DNA of 23,117 nt from Verrucomicrobiota bacterium (GTDB taxonomy: Bacteria; Verrucomicrobiota; Verrucomicrobiia; Opitutales; Opitutaceae), in NCBI GenBank assembly GCA_023433275.1, contig JAEZDN010000072.1, positions 1-23,117 on the forward strand, given 5' to 3'. A program made the translations under genes and the position numbers. The first letter of the stretch is position 1. Every line of letters starts with the position of its first letter. Shown here in pieces: positions 17,261 through 23,117 of the stretch. Under the pieces are notes generated by a model. That model had not been told where the DNA came from and searched no databases. It saw only the letters and a list, made by a program, of their open reading frames with translations.

Positions 17261-17914
17261 TCAACCCCTGCCAGTCCTGGCCGGCGACGCCCGGCCCGGA
17301 AACAGCGTCCGGCAGATCTCGCACCGCGTGCCGTCGCAGCCCCGCGCCGTGCAATGCTCGCGCCCATAAAAGATGATCCGCAGGTGCAACTGGTTCCAGT
17401 GCGCCTCGGGAAACAGCCGCTTCAAGTCCCTCTCGGTCTGCACCACGCTGCTCCCATCGCTCAGTTTCCAGCGATGCGCGAGCCGGTGGATGTGCGTGTC
17501 CACGGGAAACGCCGGCACCCCGAAGGCCTGGCTCATCACGACCGACGCCGTCTTGTGCCCCACGCCGGGCAACGCCTCCAATTCCTCGAACGTCCGTGGC
17601 ACGGCGCCGCCATGCCGCTCGACGAGCAGCCGCGAAAGCTCGGCGATGGCCTTCGCCTTCTGCGGCGACAAACCCACCGGCCGGATGATCTCCCGGATTT
17701 TCTCCACCGGCACCTTCGCCATCTGCGCCGGCTCCGCCGCGAGCGACCACAGCGAAGGTGTCACCTTGTTGACGCCCACATCGGTCGATTGCGCCGACAG
17801 CACCACCGCGACCAACAGCGTGTAGGGATCGCGATGATCCAGCGGGACGGGCGTCTCGGGATAGAGCTCCGCCAGACGACGGTCGACATAGGCGGCGCGT
17901 TCGCGACGGGTCAT
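17261..17914 (-). CDS. nth: Endonuclease III (DNA glycosylase/AP lyase)
   Basis: 217 residues from ATG 17914 (MTRRERAAY). The frame extends 17 codons further to 17965, but that would overlap the gene upstream and add an atypical Pro/Gly-rich leader. It excises oxidised pyrimidines and nicks AP sites in base-excision repair. Seen: the LLVAVVLSAQSTDVGVNK stretch (33-50) as in E. coli Nth, the helix-hairpin-helix LPGVGHKTA with catalytic Lys121, and catalytic Asp139 in PVDTHIHRLAHR. Odd: the iron-sulfur segment has Cys188, 193, 198 and 201 (spacing x4, x4, x2), not the canonical C-x6-C-x2-C-x5-C, and the usual last Cys is absent, so cluster binding is uncertain. It starts 19 bp after the GH5 stop, so the two are probably co-transcribed. 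Confidence 0.93.
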   Translation of the reverse strand: MTRRERAAYVDRRLAELYPETPVPLDHRDPYTLLVAVVLSAQSTDVGVNKVTPSLWSLAAEPAQMAKVPVEKIREIIRPVGLSPQKAKAIAELSRLLVERHGGAVPRTFEELEALPGVGHKTASVVMSQAFGVPAFPVDTHIHRLAHRWKLSDGSSVVQTERDLKRLFPEAHWNQLHLRIIFYGREHCTARGCDGTRCEICRTLFPGRASPARTGRG

Positions 17915-17933
17915 CGTGCCGTTTCGCGGCCGT

Positions 17934-19103
17934 TCATTTTCCCCTGGCCCCGGCCAACAGGGCATCGAGCAACGCCCGGTCCGGCTTCCACGTCGTCTGC
18001 TTCGGGTCGCGCCACTCGTAGAGGCCGAAGTCGCCCTTGTATTCCCAATTGGCCCACGCCATCCCGTTGGCCTCCATCACGGCCACGATATCGCGGTAAT
18101 AAGCCAGCCGGTCCTTGCGCGGCACTGTCGGCAGGCAGCCAAATTCCCCGCAGTAAAGCTGAAGCCCGAGCTCACGGGCCCGCTGGATCGCCGGCGCCAG
18201 TTCCTGGGCGAGCCTCTCCGGTCCCCAGTTGTCCCGGGCGCTACCGATCAACTCCTTCAACTCGCCTTTCGTGTCCGCCTTGGCCAGCTCGGCGAACTCC
18301 TGCTCCGTCACCACCGGTCCGGGATAGCCCACGTTGCCCTTGTAGATCTTCACCGGGGTCCAGTTGGCCGTGTAATGGGTCAGCAGAAACGGCGAGTACG
18401 TGTGGGTGCTGAGAATGATGTTCCGATCGCCGGCCGGGACCTTGAGGAAGGGCAGCGTGGAAGGGATCTGCCAGCGGTTGGAGCCAATGATGAGCACGCG
18501 GTCCGGCTCCACGCGCCGGATGACCGCATGCGCGCCCGCGACCAGCCGGTTCCATTGCTCGTGATCGTCCGCCACCGGCTCGTTCATGATCTCGTACGCC
18601 ACGGCATCCACCGGCTGCGACCTCAGCCGCTCCGAAAGCTGCCGCCACAGGTCGAAGAACGCCTCCTGCGCCCTGGGATCCGTGAAGAGCGTGTTGTGCC
18701 CGCCCTCGTTGGCGGCGTTGAAATGATGGGTGCGGATCGTGTGCAGGTCGACAATCACCCGCAGGTTGTGCGCCCGCGCCCAGCCAATCGCCTTCAGCAT
18801 GAGGTCGAAGGCCGCCTGATTCTGCGCACCGTCCTCCCCCCACATCTCCTTCTCGTCAATCGGCAGGCGGACGTGATCGAAACCCTCGTTCGCAATGAAC
18901 TGAAAATCCTTCTCCGTGATCCATTGCGAACGCGGCTGCCAGCCGAAGTCCTGCGAGAGCCAGTGGCTGAGATTGGTGCCGCGACGGATGACAAATCCCG
19001 AGGGATTGGTCGGAACGGGATCGGCGGCGAGGACTGAGCCAGGGATCGACAAGAGGGCAACGAGCCCGAGACAAAGCCGTGAAAAAACCGGGGTAAGCTT
19101 CAT
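17934..19103 (-). CDS. Secreted glycoside hydrolase family 5 (endoglucanase-like)
   Basis: 389 residues from ATG 19103. A Sec signal peptide (residues 1-26, cleavage near SVLA-AD) is followed by a single (beta/alpha)8 GH5 domain without a carbohydrate-binding module. Seen: GTNLSHWL (42-49), Arg79 in HVRLP, VIVDLH (116-121), acid/base Glu175 in YEIMNEP, His235-Tyr236 in STHTYSP, nucleophile Glu320 in YCGEFG, and the sugar-platform Trp353 in WANWEYKG. All catalytic residues of the retaining clan GH-A mechanism are present, so the enzyme should be active on a beta-glycan (glucan, mannan or xyloglucan); the exact substrate cannot be read. It acts in the periplasm or outside the cell. Followed closely by nth and divergent from gcvP. 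Confidence 0.92.
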   Translation of the reverse strand: MKLTPVFSRLCLGLVALLSIPGSVLAADPVPTNPSGFVIRRGTNLSHWLSQDFGWQPRSQWITEKDFQFIANEGFDHVRLPIDEKEMWGEDGAQNQAAFDLMLKAIGWARAHNLRVIVDLHTIRTHHFNAANEGGHNTLFTDPRAQEAFFDLWRQLSERLRSQPVDAVAYEIMNEPVADDHEQWNRLVAGAHAVIRRVEPDRVLIIGSNRWQIPSTLPFLKVPAGDRNIILSTHTYSPFLLTHYTANWTPVKIYKGNVGYPGPVVTEQEFAELAKADTKGELKELIGSARDNWGPERLAQELAPAIQRARELGLQLYCGEFGCLPTVPRKDRLAYYRDIVAVMEANGMAWANWEYKGDFGLYEWRDPKQTTWKPDRALLDALLAGARGK

Positions 19104-19279
19104 GCCGTTGGACTAATCGAGCGTCCTCGCATGGCAACGCCCGAAGCCCCCAACCGGAGTCAACGTTGATGTAATTACCGGAGGTATTCGGTCAAAGAAG
19201 CACCACTCGGCCCCAAGCCTATTTCACGCTTCCACGCCAACCCAACCCGGACGGCCCGCGTGCGCCGAGTAAACTGGAG

Positions 19280-19299
19280 CCACGGCGACCTCGCCGTGG
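19280..19299. repeat. Perfect 9-bp palindrome
   Basis: CCACGGCGA at 19280-19288 pairs with TCGCCGTGG at 19291-19299, with only CC between, so a stable hairpin of eight pairs with a four-base loop is likely. It is followed by GTTTGCTT on the plus strand, which is not a strong T-run. One of a group of similar palindromes around gcvP. Confidence 0.6.
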
Positions 19300-19333
19300 G
19301 TTTGCTTCCTGACCCCCGCCTTCCCGGTAGGGG

Positions 19334-19347
19334 CCGAGCTTGCTCGG
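19334..19347. repeat. Palindrome CCGAGC-TT-GCTCGG
   Basis: A perfect 6-bp inverted repeat set in the context GTAGGGG...TCCGCGG. It shares the GT(A/G)G(G/A)GG lead-in with the two palindromes downstream of gcvP, which suggests a common dispersed-repeat family. Confidence 0.55.
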
Positions 19348-19569
19348 TCCGCGGGATATCAAGCGCACTCTATCATCGCGCACCCCGCGCTTGATCGCTT
19401 CCGACCCCGCCCGCAGAGCGTGCCGACCGCGATGAGTCGCTGCCGCTTCATCCGAGTGAATGGTTTCGGCTTAGCAGCCTCCCTTCCCATCCCGAAAACG
19501 CCCGTAATGGCTCGGACGCCGCCCAAAACTCAGTTGCACGGCCTCCGCGGCGCGGCCTACCGTCAGGCC

Positions 19570-22473
19570 ATGGTTCCGTCCCGCGATCTTCTCGCTCCCC
19601 TCGACTCCTTTGAACGCCGCCACACCGGCTCGCCCGCCGCCGAGGTCGCCGAGATGCTCCGCGTCGTGGGTCAGCCCACCGTCGAGTCCCTGGCCGACGC
19701 CGCCGTGCCGGCCCAGATCCGTCTCCCCCGTCCGCTCCAGCTGCCCGCCGCCCTGGGCGAATCCGCCGCGCTGGCCGAACTCCGCGCCATCGCCGCCCAA
19801 AACCACGTCTATCGCAGCTTCATCGGCCAAGGCTACTACGACTGCATCACTCCGGGCGTCATCCAGCGCAACATCCTCGAAAACCCGGGCTGGTACACCG
19901 CCTACACCCCCTACCAAGCCGAGATTTCCCAAGGCCGCCTCGAGGCCCTCCTGAATTTCCAAACCCTCGTCACCGACCTCACCGGCCTCCATATCGCCAA
20001 CGCCTCCATGCTCGACGAGGGCACCGCCGCCGCCGAGGCCATGATGCTCGCCCACCGCGTGAAACTGGGCGACCGCCACGACGCCTCCGTTTTCTTCGTC
20101 TCCGACAAATGCCACCCGCAGACGATCGACATCGTCCGCACCCGCGCGAAACCCCTCGGTGTCACCGTCGTCACCGGCGACCATCGGTCCTACGAATTCG
20201 CCGGCCAGGTCTTCGGCGTGCTCGTGCAATACCCCGACACTTCCGGCAGCATCCACGACTTCGCCGCGTTTTTCGAGAAGGCGCACGCCGCCGGTGCGCT
20301 CTGCGTGGTCGCGACCGACCTGCTCGCCCTCACCTTGCTCCGCGCTCCGGGTGAATTCGGCGCCGATGTCGCCGTCGGATCCGCCCAGCGCTTCGGCGTG
20401 CCCATGGGCTTCGGCGGCCCCCACGCCGGCTTCCTCGCCACCAAGGACGAATTCAAGCGCCAGATGCCCGGCCGCCTCGTGGGCGTCTCCAAGGACGCCC
20501 ATGGCAACCCCGCCATGCGCCTGGCCCTCGGCACGCGCGAGCAACACATCCGTCGCGACAAGGCCACCTCCAACATCTGCACGGCCCAGGTCCTCCTCGC
20601 CGTCATGGCATCGATGTACGCCGTCTATCACGGCCCCGCCGGCCTGAAACGCATCGCCCAGCGCACCCGTCTCCTCACCCAGCTGCTCGCCGCCGGCCTC
20701 AAGTCCGCCGGCGCCACCGTCAACGCCGAGCCGGTCTTCGATACCCTCACGGTTGGCAATGTCGCCGCCGTGCGCGTCCACGCCGCCACCCAGGCCAAGC
20801 GCATGAACGTCCGCCCCGTCGACGACTACACCGTGGCCGTCTCCCTCGACGAGACCACCACGCTCGAGGACGTGCGCACCCTGCTCGCCTGCTTCAGCGA
20901 ATCCGCCGCTATTCCCGCCGCTTTCCCCGGAGCCGCGACCCCGGACCCCATCGCCCAATTCGAGCGCACCTCCAGCTTCCTCACCGCCGCGGTCTTCCAG
21001 CGCTATCACACCGAGCACGAGATGCTCCGCTACATCCGCCGCCTCGAGGCGAAGGACCTCTCGCTGTGCCACTCCATGATCTCGCTCGGCTCGTGCACCA
21101 TGAAGCTCAACGCCACGAGCGAGATGTTCCCCGTCACCTGGCCCGAGTTCGGCAAACTGCACCCCTTCGCTCCCTCCGAGCAAACCCGCGGATATGCCCG
21201 CCTGTTCGCCGACCTCGAGAAATGGCTCTCGGAAATCACGGGCTTCGCCGCCGTCTCCCTCCAGCCCAACGCCGGCTCGCAGGGCGAATACGCCGGCCTC
21301 CTCGTCATCCGCGCCTATCACGAGTCGCGCGGCGAGGGTCACCGCAACATCTGCCTCATTCCCACCAGCGCGCACGGCACCAATCCCGCCAGCGCCGCGA
21401 TGTGCAACTTCAAGGTCGTCCCCGTCGCCTGTGACGCGAGCGGCAACATCGACGTCGCCGACCTCAAGGCCAAGGCCGCCGAGCACGCCGCGCATCTCGC
21501 CGCGCTCATGGTCACCTACCCGTCCACCCACGGCGTGTTCGAGACCTCCATCCGCGAGATCTGCGAGGTCATCCACGCCCACGGCGGCCAGGTCTACATG
21601 GACGGCGCCAACATGAACGCGCAGGTCGGCCTGACATCCCCCGGACACATCGGCGCCGACGTCTGCCACCTGAACCTCCACAAGACCTTCTGCATTCCCC
21701 ACGGCGGCGGCGGCCCCGGCATGGGCCCCATCGGCGTCGCGAAACAACTCGTCCCCTTCCTCCCCGGCCACGTTTCCCTCCCGGACCCCAATACCCAGAA
21801 CCCGGACCCTCGCGCCCGCGTCGGCGCCGTGTCAGCAGCGCCGTGGGGCTCCGCCTCCATCCTCGTCATTTCCTGGATGTACATCCGCATGATGGGACCC
21901 GACGGCCTCACCCGCGCCACCCAGTTCGCCCTCCTCAACGCCAACTACGTCGCGCGTCGCCTCGACCCCTATTTCCCTGTGCTGTACCGCGGGGCCGGCG
22001 GACACGTCGCCCACGAGTGCATCCTGGAATTTCGCCCCTGGAAAAAACACGGCCTCGAGGTCGAGGACGTCGCCAAGCGACTCATGGACTACGGCTATCA
22101 CGCGCCCACCATGTCCTTCCCCGTCCCGGGCACGCTCATGATCGAGCCGACCGAGAGCGAAACGAAAGCCGAGCTCGATCGCTTCTGCGACGCCCTCATC
22201 GCCATCCACGGCGAAATGAGCGCCGTCGCCAGTGGCGAGAGCGACAAGCTCAACAACCCGCTCAAGCACGCTCCGCACACCGCCGCCGCCGTGTGCGGCA
22301 CCGAGTGGCCGCATCCCTATTCCCGCGAAACCGCCGCCTTCCCCGACGCGCACACCCGGAACTCCAAGTTCTGGCCCGCCGTCGGCCGCGTCGACAACGT
22401 CTACGGCGACCGCAACCTGGTGTGTTCCTGCGTCGGCATGGAAGCGTACGCCACCCCCAGCGCGGCGAGTTAA
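19570..22473 (+). CDS. gcvP: Glycine dehydrogenase (decarboxylating), P-protein
   Basis: 967 residues from ATG 19570 (MVPSRDLLAPLDSFERRHTG, the usual GcvP start), matching the 950-970 residue family. The PLP enzyme decarboxylates glycine and passes the aminomethyl group to lipoyl H-protein in the glycine cleavage system. Seen: both homologous PLP-fold halves; N-half landmarks YYDCITPGVIQRNILENPGW and TPYQAEISQGRLEALLNFQ; linker SLGSCTMKLNA; C-half HGTNPASAAM; and PLP-Lys705 in LNLHKTFCIPHGGGGPGMGP. Odd: the loop after LPGH is about six residues longer than I expect and Pro/Asp/Asn-rich (PDPNTQNPDPRA), encoded by a 9-bp direct repeat at 21780 and 21801. gcvT and gcvH are not in the window, so the cluster is either split or P-protein is encoded alone. 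A strong choice; only the start is open (19507 is the alternative). Confidence 0.95.
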   Translation: MVPSRDLLAPLDSFERRHTGSPAAEVAEMLRVVGQPTVESLADAAVPAQIRLPRPLQLPAALGESAALAELRAIAAQNHVYRSFIGQGYYDCITPGVIQRNILENPGWYTAYTPYQAEISQGRLEALLNFQTLVTDLTGLHIANASMLDEGTAAAEAMMLAHRVKLGDRHDASVFFVSDKCHPQTIDIVRTRAKPLGVTVVTGDHRSYEFAGQVFGVLVQYPDTSGSIHDFAAFFEKAHAAGALCVVATDLLALTLLRAPGEFGADVAVGSAQRFGVPMGFGGPHAGFLATKDEFKRQMPGRLVGVSKDAHGNPAMRLALGTREQHIRRDKATSNICTAQVLLAVMASMYAVYHGPAGLKRIAQRTRLLTQLLAAGLKSAGATVNAEPVFDTLTVGNVAAVRVHAATQAKRMNVRPVDDYTVAVSLDETTTLEDVRTLLACFSESAAIPAAFPGAATPDPIAQFERTSSFLTAAVFQRYHTEHEMLRYIRRLEAKDLSLCHSMISLGSCTMKLNATSEMFPVTWPEFGKLHPFAPSEQTRGYARLFADLEKWLSEITGFAAVSLQPNAGSQGEYAGLLVIRAYHESRGEGHRNICLIPTSAHGTNPASAAMCNFKVVPVACDASGNIDVADLKAKAAEHAAHLAALMVTYPSTHGVFETSIREICEVIHAHGGQVYMDGANMNAQVGLTSPGHIGADVCHLNLHKTFCIPHGGGGPGMGPIGVAKQLVPFLPGHVSLPDPNTQNPDPRARVGAVSAAPWGSASILVISWMYIRMMGPDGLTRATQFALLNANYVARRLDPYFPVLYRGAGGHVAHECILEFRPWKKHGLEVEDVAKRLMDYGYHAPTMSFPVPGTLMIEPTESETKAELDRFCDALIAIHGEMSAVASGESDKLNNPLKHAPHTAAAVCGTEWPHPYSRETAAFPDAHTRNSKFWPAVGRVDNVYGDRNLVCSCVGMEAYATPSAAS

Positions 22474-22479
22474 GGGCTT

Positions 22480-22561
22480 ATCGGTTACCGTCGGCGATCG
22501 GTTACCGTCCCTCGTCTACAGTCTGCCGTCTACCGCCCACCGGCTCGTGGTCACCGTCTAC
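22480..22561. repeat. Degenerate short-repeat array after gcvP
   Basis: TCGGTTACCGTC occurs at 22481-22492 and again at 22498-22509. CCGTC/CGTCTAC units recur through the next 50 bp (GTCTAC at 22514, 22528 and 22556). The CGGTTACCG core is itself palindromic. It lies 6 bp after the gcvP stop in a convergent interval. Non-coding; it may act as a transcript end or be a slippage-grown filler. Confidence 0.6.
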
Positions 22562-22581
22562 TGGTGCTGATGATCGTGGAG

Positions 22582-22601
22582 GGCCCATCTCCAGCTGGGC
22601 C
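22582..22601. repeat. Dispersed palindrome, GTGGAGG-type, copy 1
   Basis: GGCCCA (22582-22587) pairs with TGGGCC (22596-22601) around TCTCCAGC. The left flank is GTGGAG, the same as in copy 2 about 58 bp downstream. Confidence 0.6.
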
Positions 22602-22639
22602 GCATTGCATGCCACAATCGCAAACCCTCGCACTGTGGA

Positions 22640-22659
22640 GGCCGGTCTCCGCACCGGCC
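22640..22659. repeat. Dispersed palindrome, GTGGAGG-type, copy 2
   Basis: GGCCGGT (22640-22646) pairs perfectly with ACCGGCC (22653-22659) around CTCCGC. The flank GTGGAG and the CTCC loop are shared with copy 1, while the stem sequences differ but remain paired, as expected for a structured repeat under compensatory change. Confidence 0.65.
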
Positions 22660-22679
22660 CCTTCGCCATCTGCACCTCC

Positions 22680-23048
22680 TCAACTTGCGGCGTACGCCAG
22701 CCCCAGCTCGCTCGCCGCCCGGGCCAGTGCCCGATCCCGCGTCCAAAGCCTCAGCCCGTCGATCCGCGCCGCCGCCAGCAATTGCACGTCCCCCCACGAC
22801 AGGCCCCGGCCGATGAGCGCGTGCTCGTCCAACAGATGCAACCCCTCCTCCAGATCGATCTCGTCCGCCCGCGGAAGTTTCTGCAGATGCCGCAAGATCT
22901 CGACCCGCTGCTTCAACCGGCCCGCCGCCAGTTCGCCAATCACCACCGTGTGAGTCCACACCGCGCCCGCCAGCAGGCACGCCTGCAACCGTGGATCGGC
23001 GCGGTGAAAATGGTCGATCCAGATGGAGCTGTCGACCAGGACCCTCAC
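22680..23048 (-). CDS. vapC: PIN-domain ribonuclease toxin (VapC-like)
   Basis: 122 residues from GTG 23048, typical VapC size. A single PIN domain with the acidic metal-site set Asp6 (VLVDSSIWID), Glu39 (VIGELAAG), Asp87 (GLSWGDVQLLAAA) and Asp105 (LWTRDRALA). VapC toxins are Mg-dependent endoribonucleases, often cutting initiator tRNA or rRNA, and are neutralised by a VapB antitoxin encoded just upstream. Here the GTG overlaps the TGA of the upstream frame (GTGA), so translation is coupled, as expected in vapBC operons. The target RNA cannot be predicted. It is convergent with gcvP, with repeats between. Confidence 0.9.
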   Translation of the reverse strand: MRVLVDSSIWIDHFHRADPRLQACLLAGAVWTHTVVIGELAAGRLKQRVEILRHLQKLPRADEIDLEEGLHLLDEHALIGRGLSWGDVQLLAAARIDGLRLWTRDRALARAASELGLAYAAS

Positions 23049-23117
23049 GGCCGGACCGGAGCCTTGCGCCGCGGCGCCGCGGCTGCCTTGGCGTCCTTGC
23101 CACCGAGCGCGGCGAGC
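23045..23117 (-). CDS. vapB: C-terminus of a VapB-type antitoxin (partial)
   Basis: Only the last 23 codons are inside the window, ending with a TGA that overlaps the toxin's GTG. The tail reads LAALGGKDAKAAAAPRRK and so on: a LAALGG segment followed by a basic Pro/Arg-rich end, matching the C-terminus of small ribbon-helix-helix VapB antitoxins of the DUF2191 type as I remember them. The DNA-binding N-terminus is outside the window. The identification relies on this tail plus the four-base overlap with the PIN gene. Confidence 0.7.
   Translation of the reverse strand, partial: LAALGGKDAKAAAAPRRKAPVRP

Larger units (their letters stand above)
19104..19569. other. Divergent intergenic region between GH5 and gcvP
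   Basis: 466 bp upstream of both genes. It contains two palindromes (19280-19299, 19334-19347) in its middle. The gcvP frame is open back to 19420, with in-frame ATGs at 19420 and 19507, but the leader this would add (Arg/Pro/Leu-rich, no GcvP similarity) is unconvincing. I searched for a glycine riboswitch (paired GGAGAG-type cores) and do not see one. No clear promoter boxes can be assigned. Confidence 0.4.

Noticed and set aside
19104..19569. Glycine riboswitch upstream of gcvP
   Set aside because: The location is right, but I cannot find the paired glycine-aptamer cores; only palindromic repeats are visible.
19471..21771. 766-codon minus-strand frame opposite gcvP
   Set aside because: A Gly/Ala/Val/Glu/Asp-rich shadow of a strongly GC3-biased gene, with no domain recognisable.
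22480..22561. CRISPR array
   Set aside because: Units are far too short and spacing is irregular; no cas genes are present.

Overview
The window is a GC-rich (roughly two-thirds G+C) bacterial chromosome segment. The best taxonomic guess is Verrucomicrobiota, probably Opitutaceae or a close relative. This rests on a very large SusD-less TonB-dependent receptor with the VLSPFEV-type N-terminus that I associate with that family, on VCBS/TPR/GT-C membrane proteins of a kind frequent in Verrucomicrobiota and Planctomycetota, and on several genes that lack a clear Shine-Dalgarno sequence. This is inference from protein style; the window holds no rRNA or marker gene that settles it. Layout, left to right: (1) 1-121 (-) is the 5' end of a secreted-protein gene leaving the window. 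(2) 313-8438 (+) is a four-gene co-directional block: an STT3-like polytopic membrane protein with a helical tail, a membrane-anchored FG-GAP/VCBS seven-repeat propeller, a membrane-anchored TPR protein, and a TMTC-like GT-C membrane protein fused to a long TPR array. The first three are 3 bp apart or overlap, so they are almost certainly one transcript; the fourth follows after 210 bp. This block is the best candidate for an undescribed system, perhaps envelope glycosylation or glycan transfer coupled to protein scaffolds. (3) 8439-8884 is a gene-free stretch ending in a strong terminator for the next gene. (4) 8885-12625 (-) is the TonB-dependent receptor, divergent from xylulokinase xylB (12840-14333, +), a pairing that suggests sugar uptake and catabolism. 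(5) tRNA-Val(CAC) with encoded CCA at 14411-14487 is followed by an intrinsic terminator. (6) 14580-17114 (-) is an orphan hybrid histidine kinase with sensory domains and a C-terminal receiver. (7) 17261-19103 (-) holds a secreted GH5 glycosidase followed 19 bp later by endonuclease III (nth) with unusual cysteine spacing. (8) 19570-22473 (+) is full-length glycine dehydrogenase gcvP, flanked by short palindromic and tandem repeats. (9) At the right edge (-) is a PIN-domain VapC-like toxin whose GTG start overlaps the stop of a truncated VapB-like antitoxin. The genes fall into separate functional units rather than one pathway: envelope/glycan genes, sugar uptake and catabolism, glycine cleavage, DNA repair, sensing and a toxin-antitoxin pair. 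There is no integrase, transposase, prophage or CRISPR array in the window. Several very long open frames antisense to the receptor and gcvP are composition artefacts and are not annotated.
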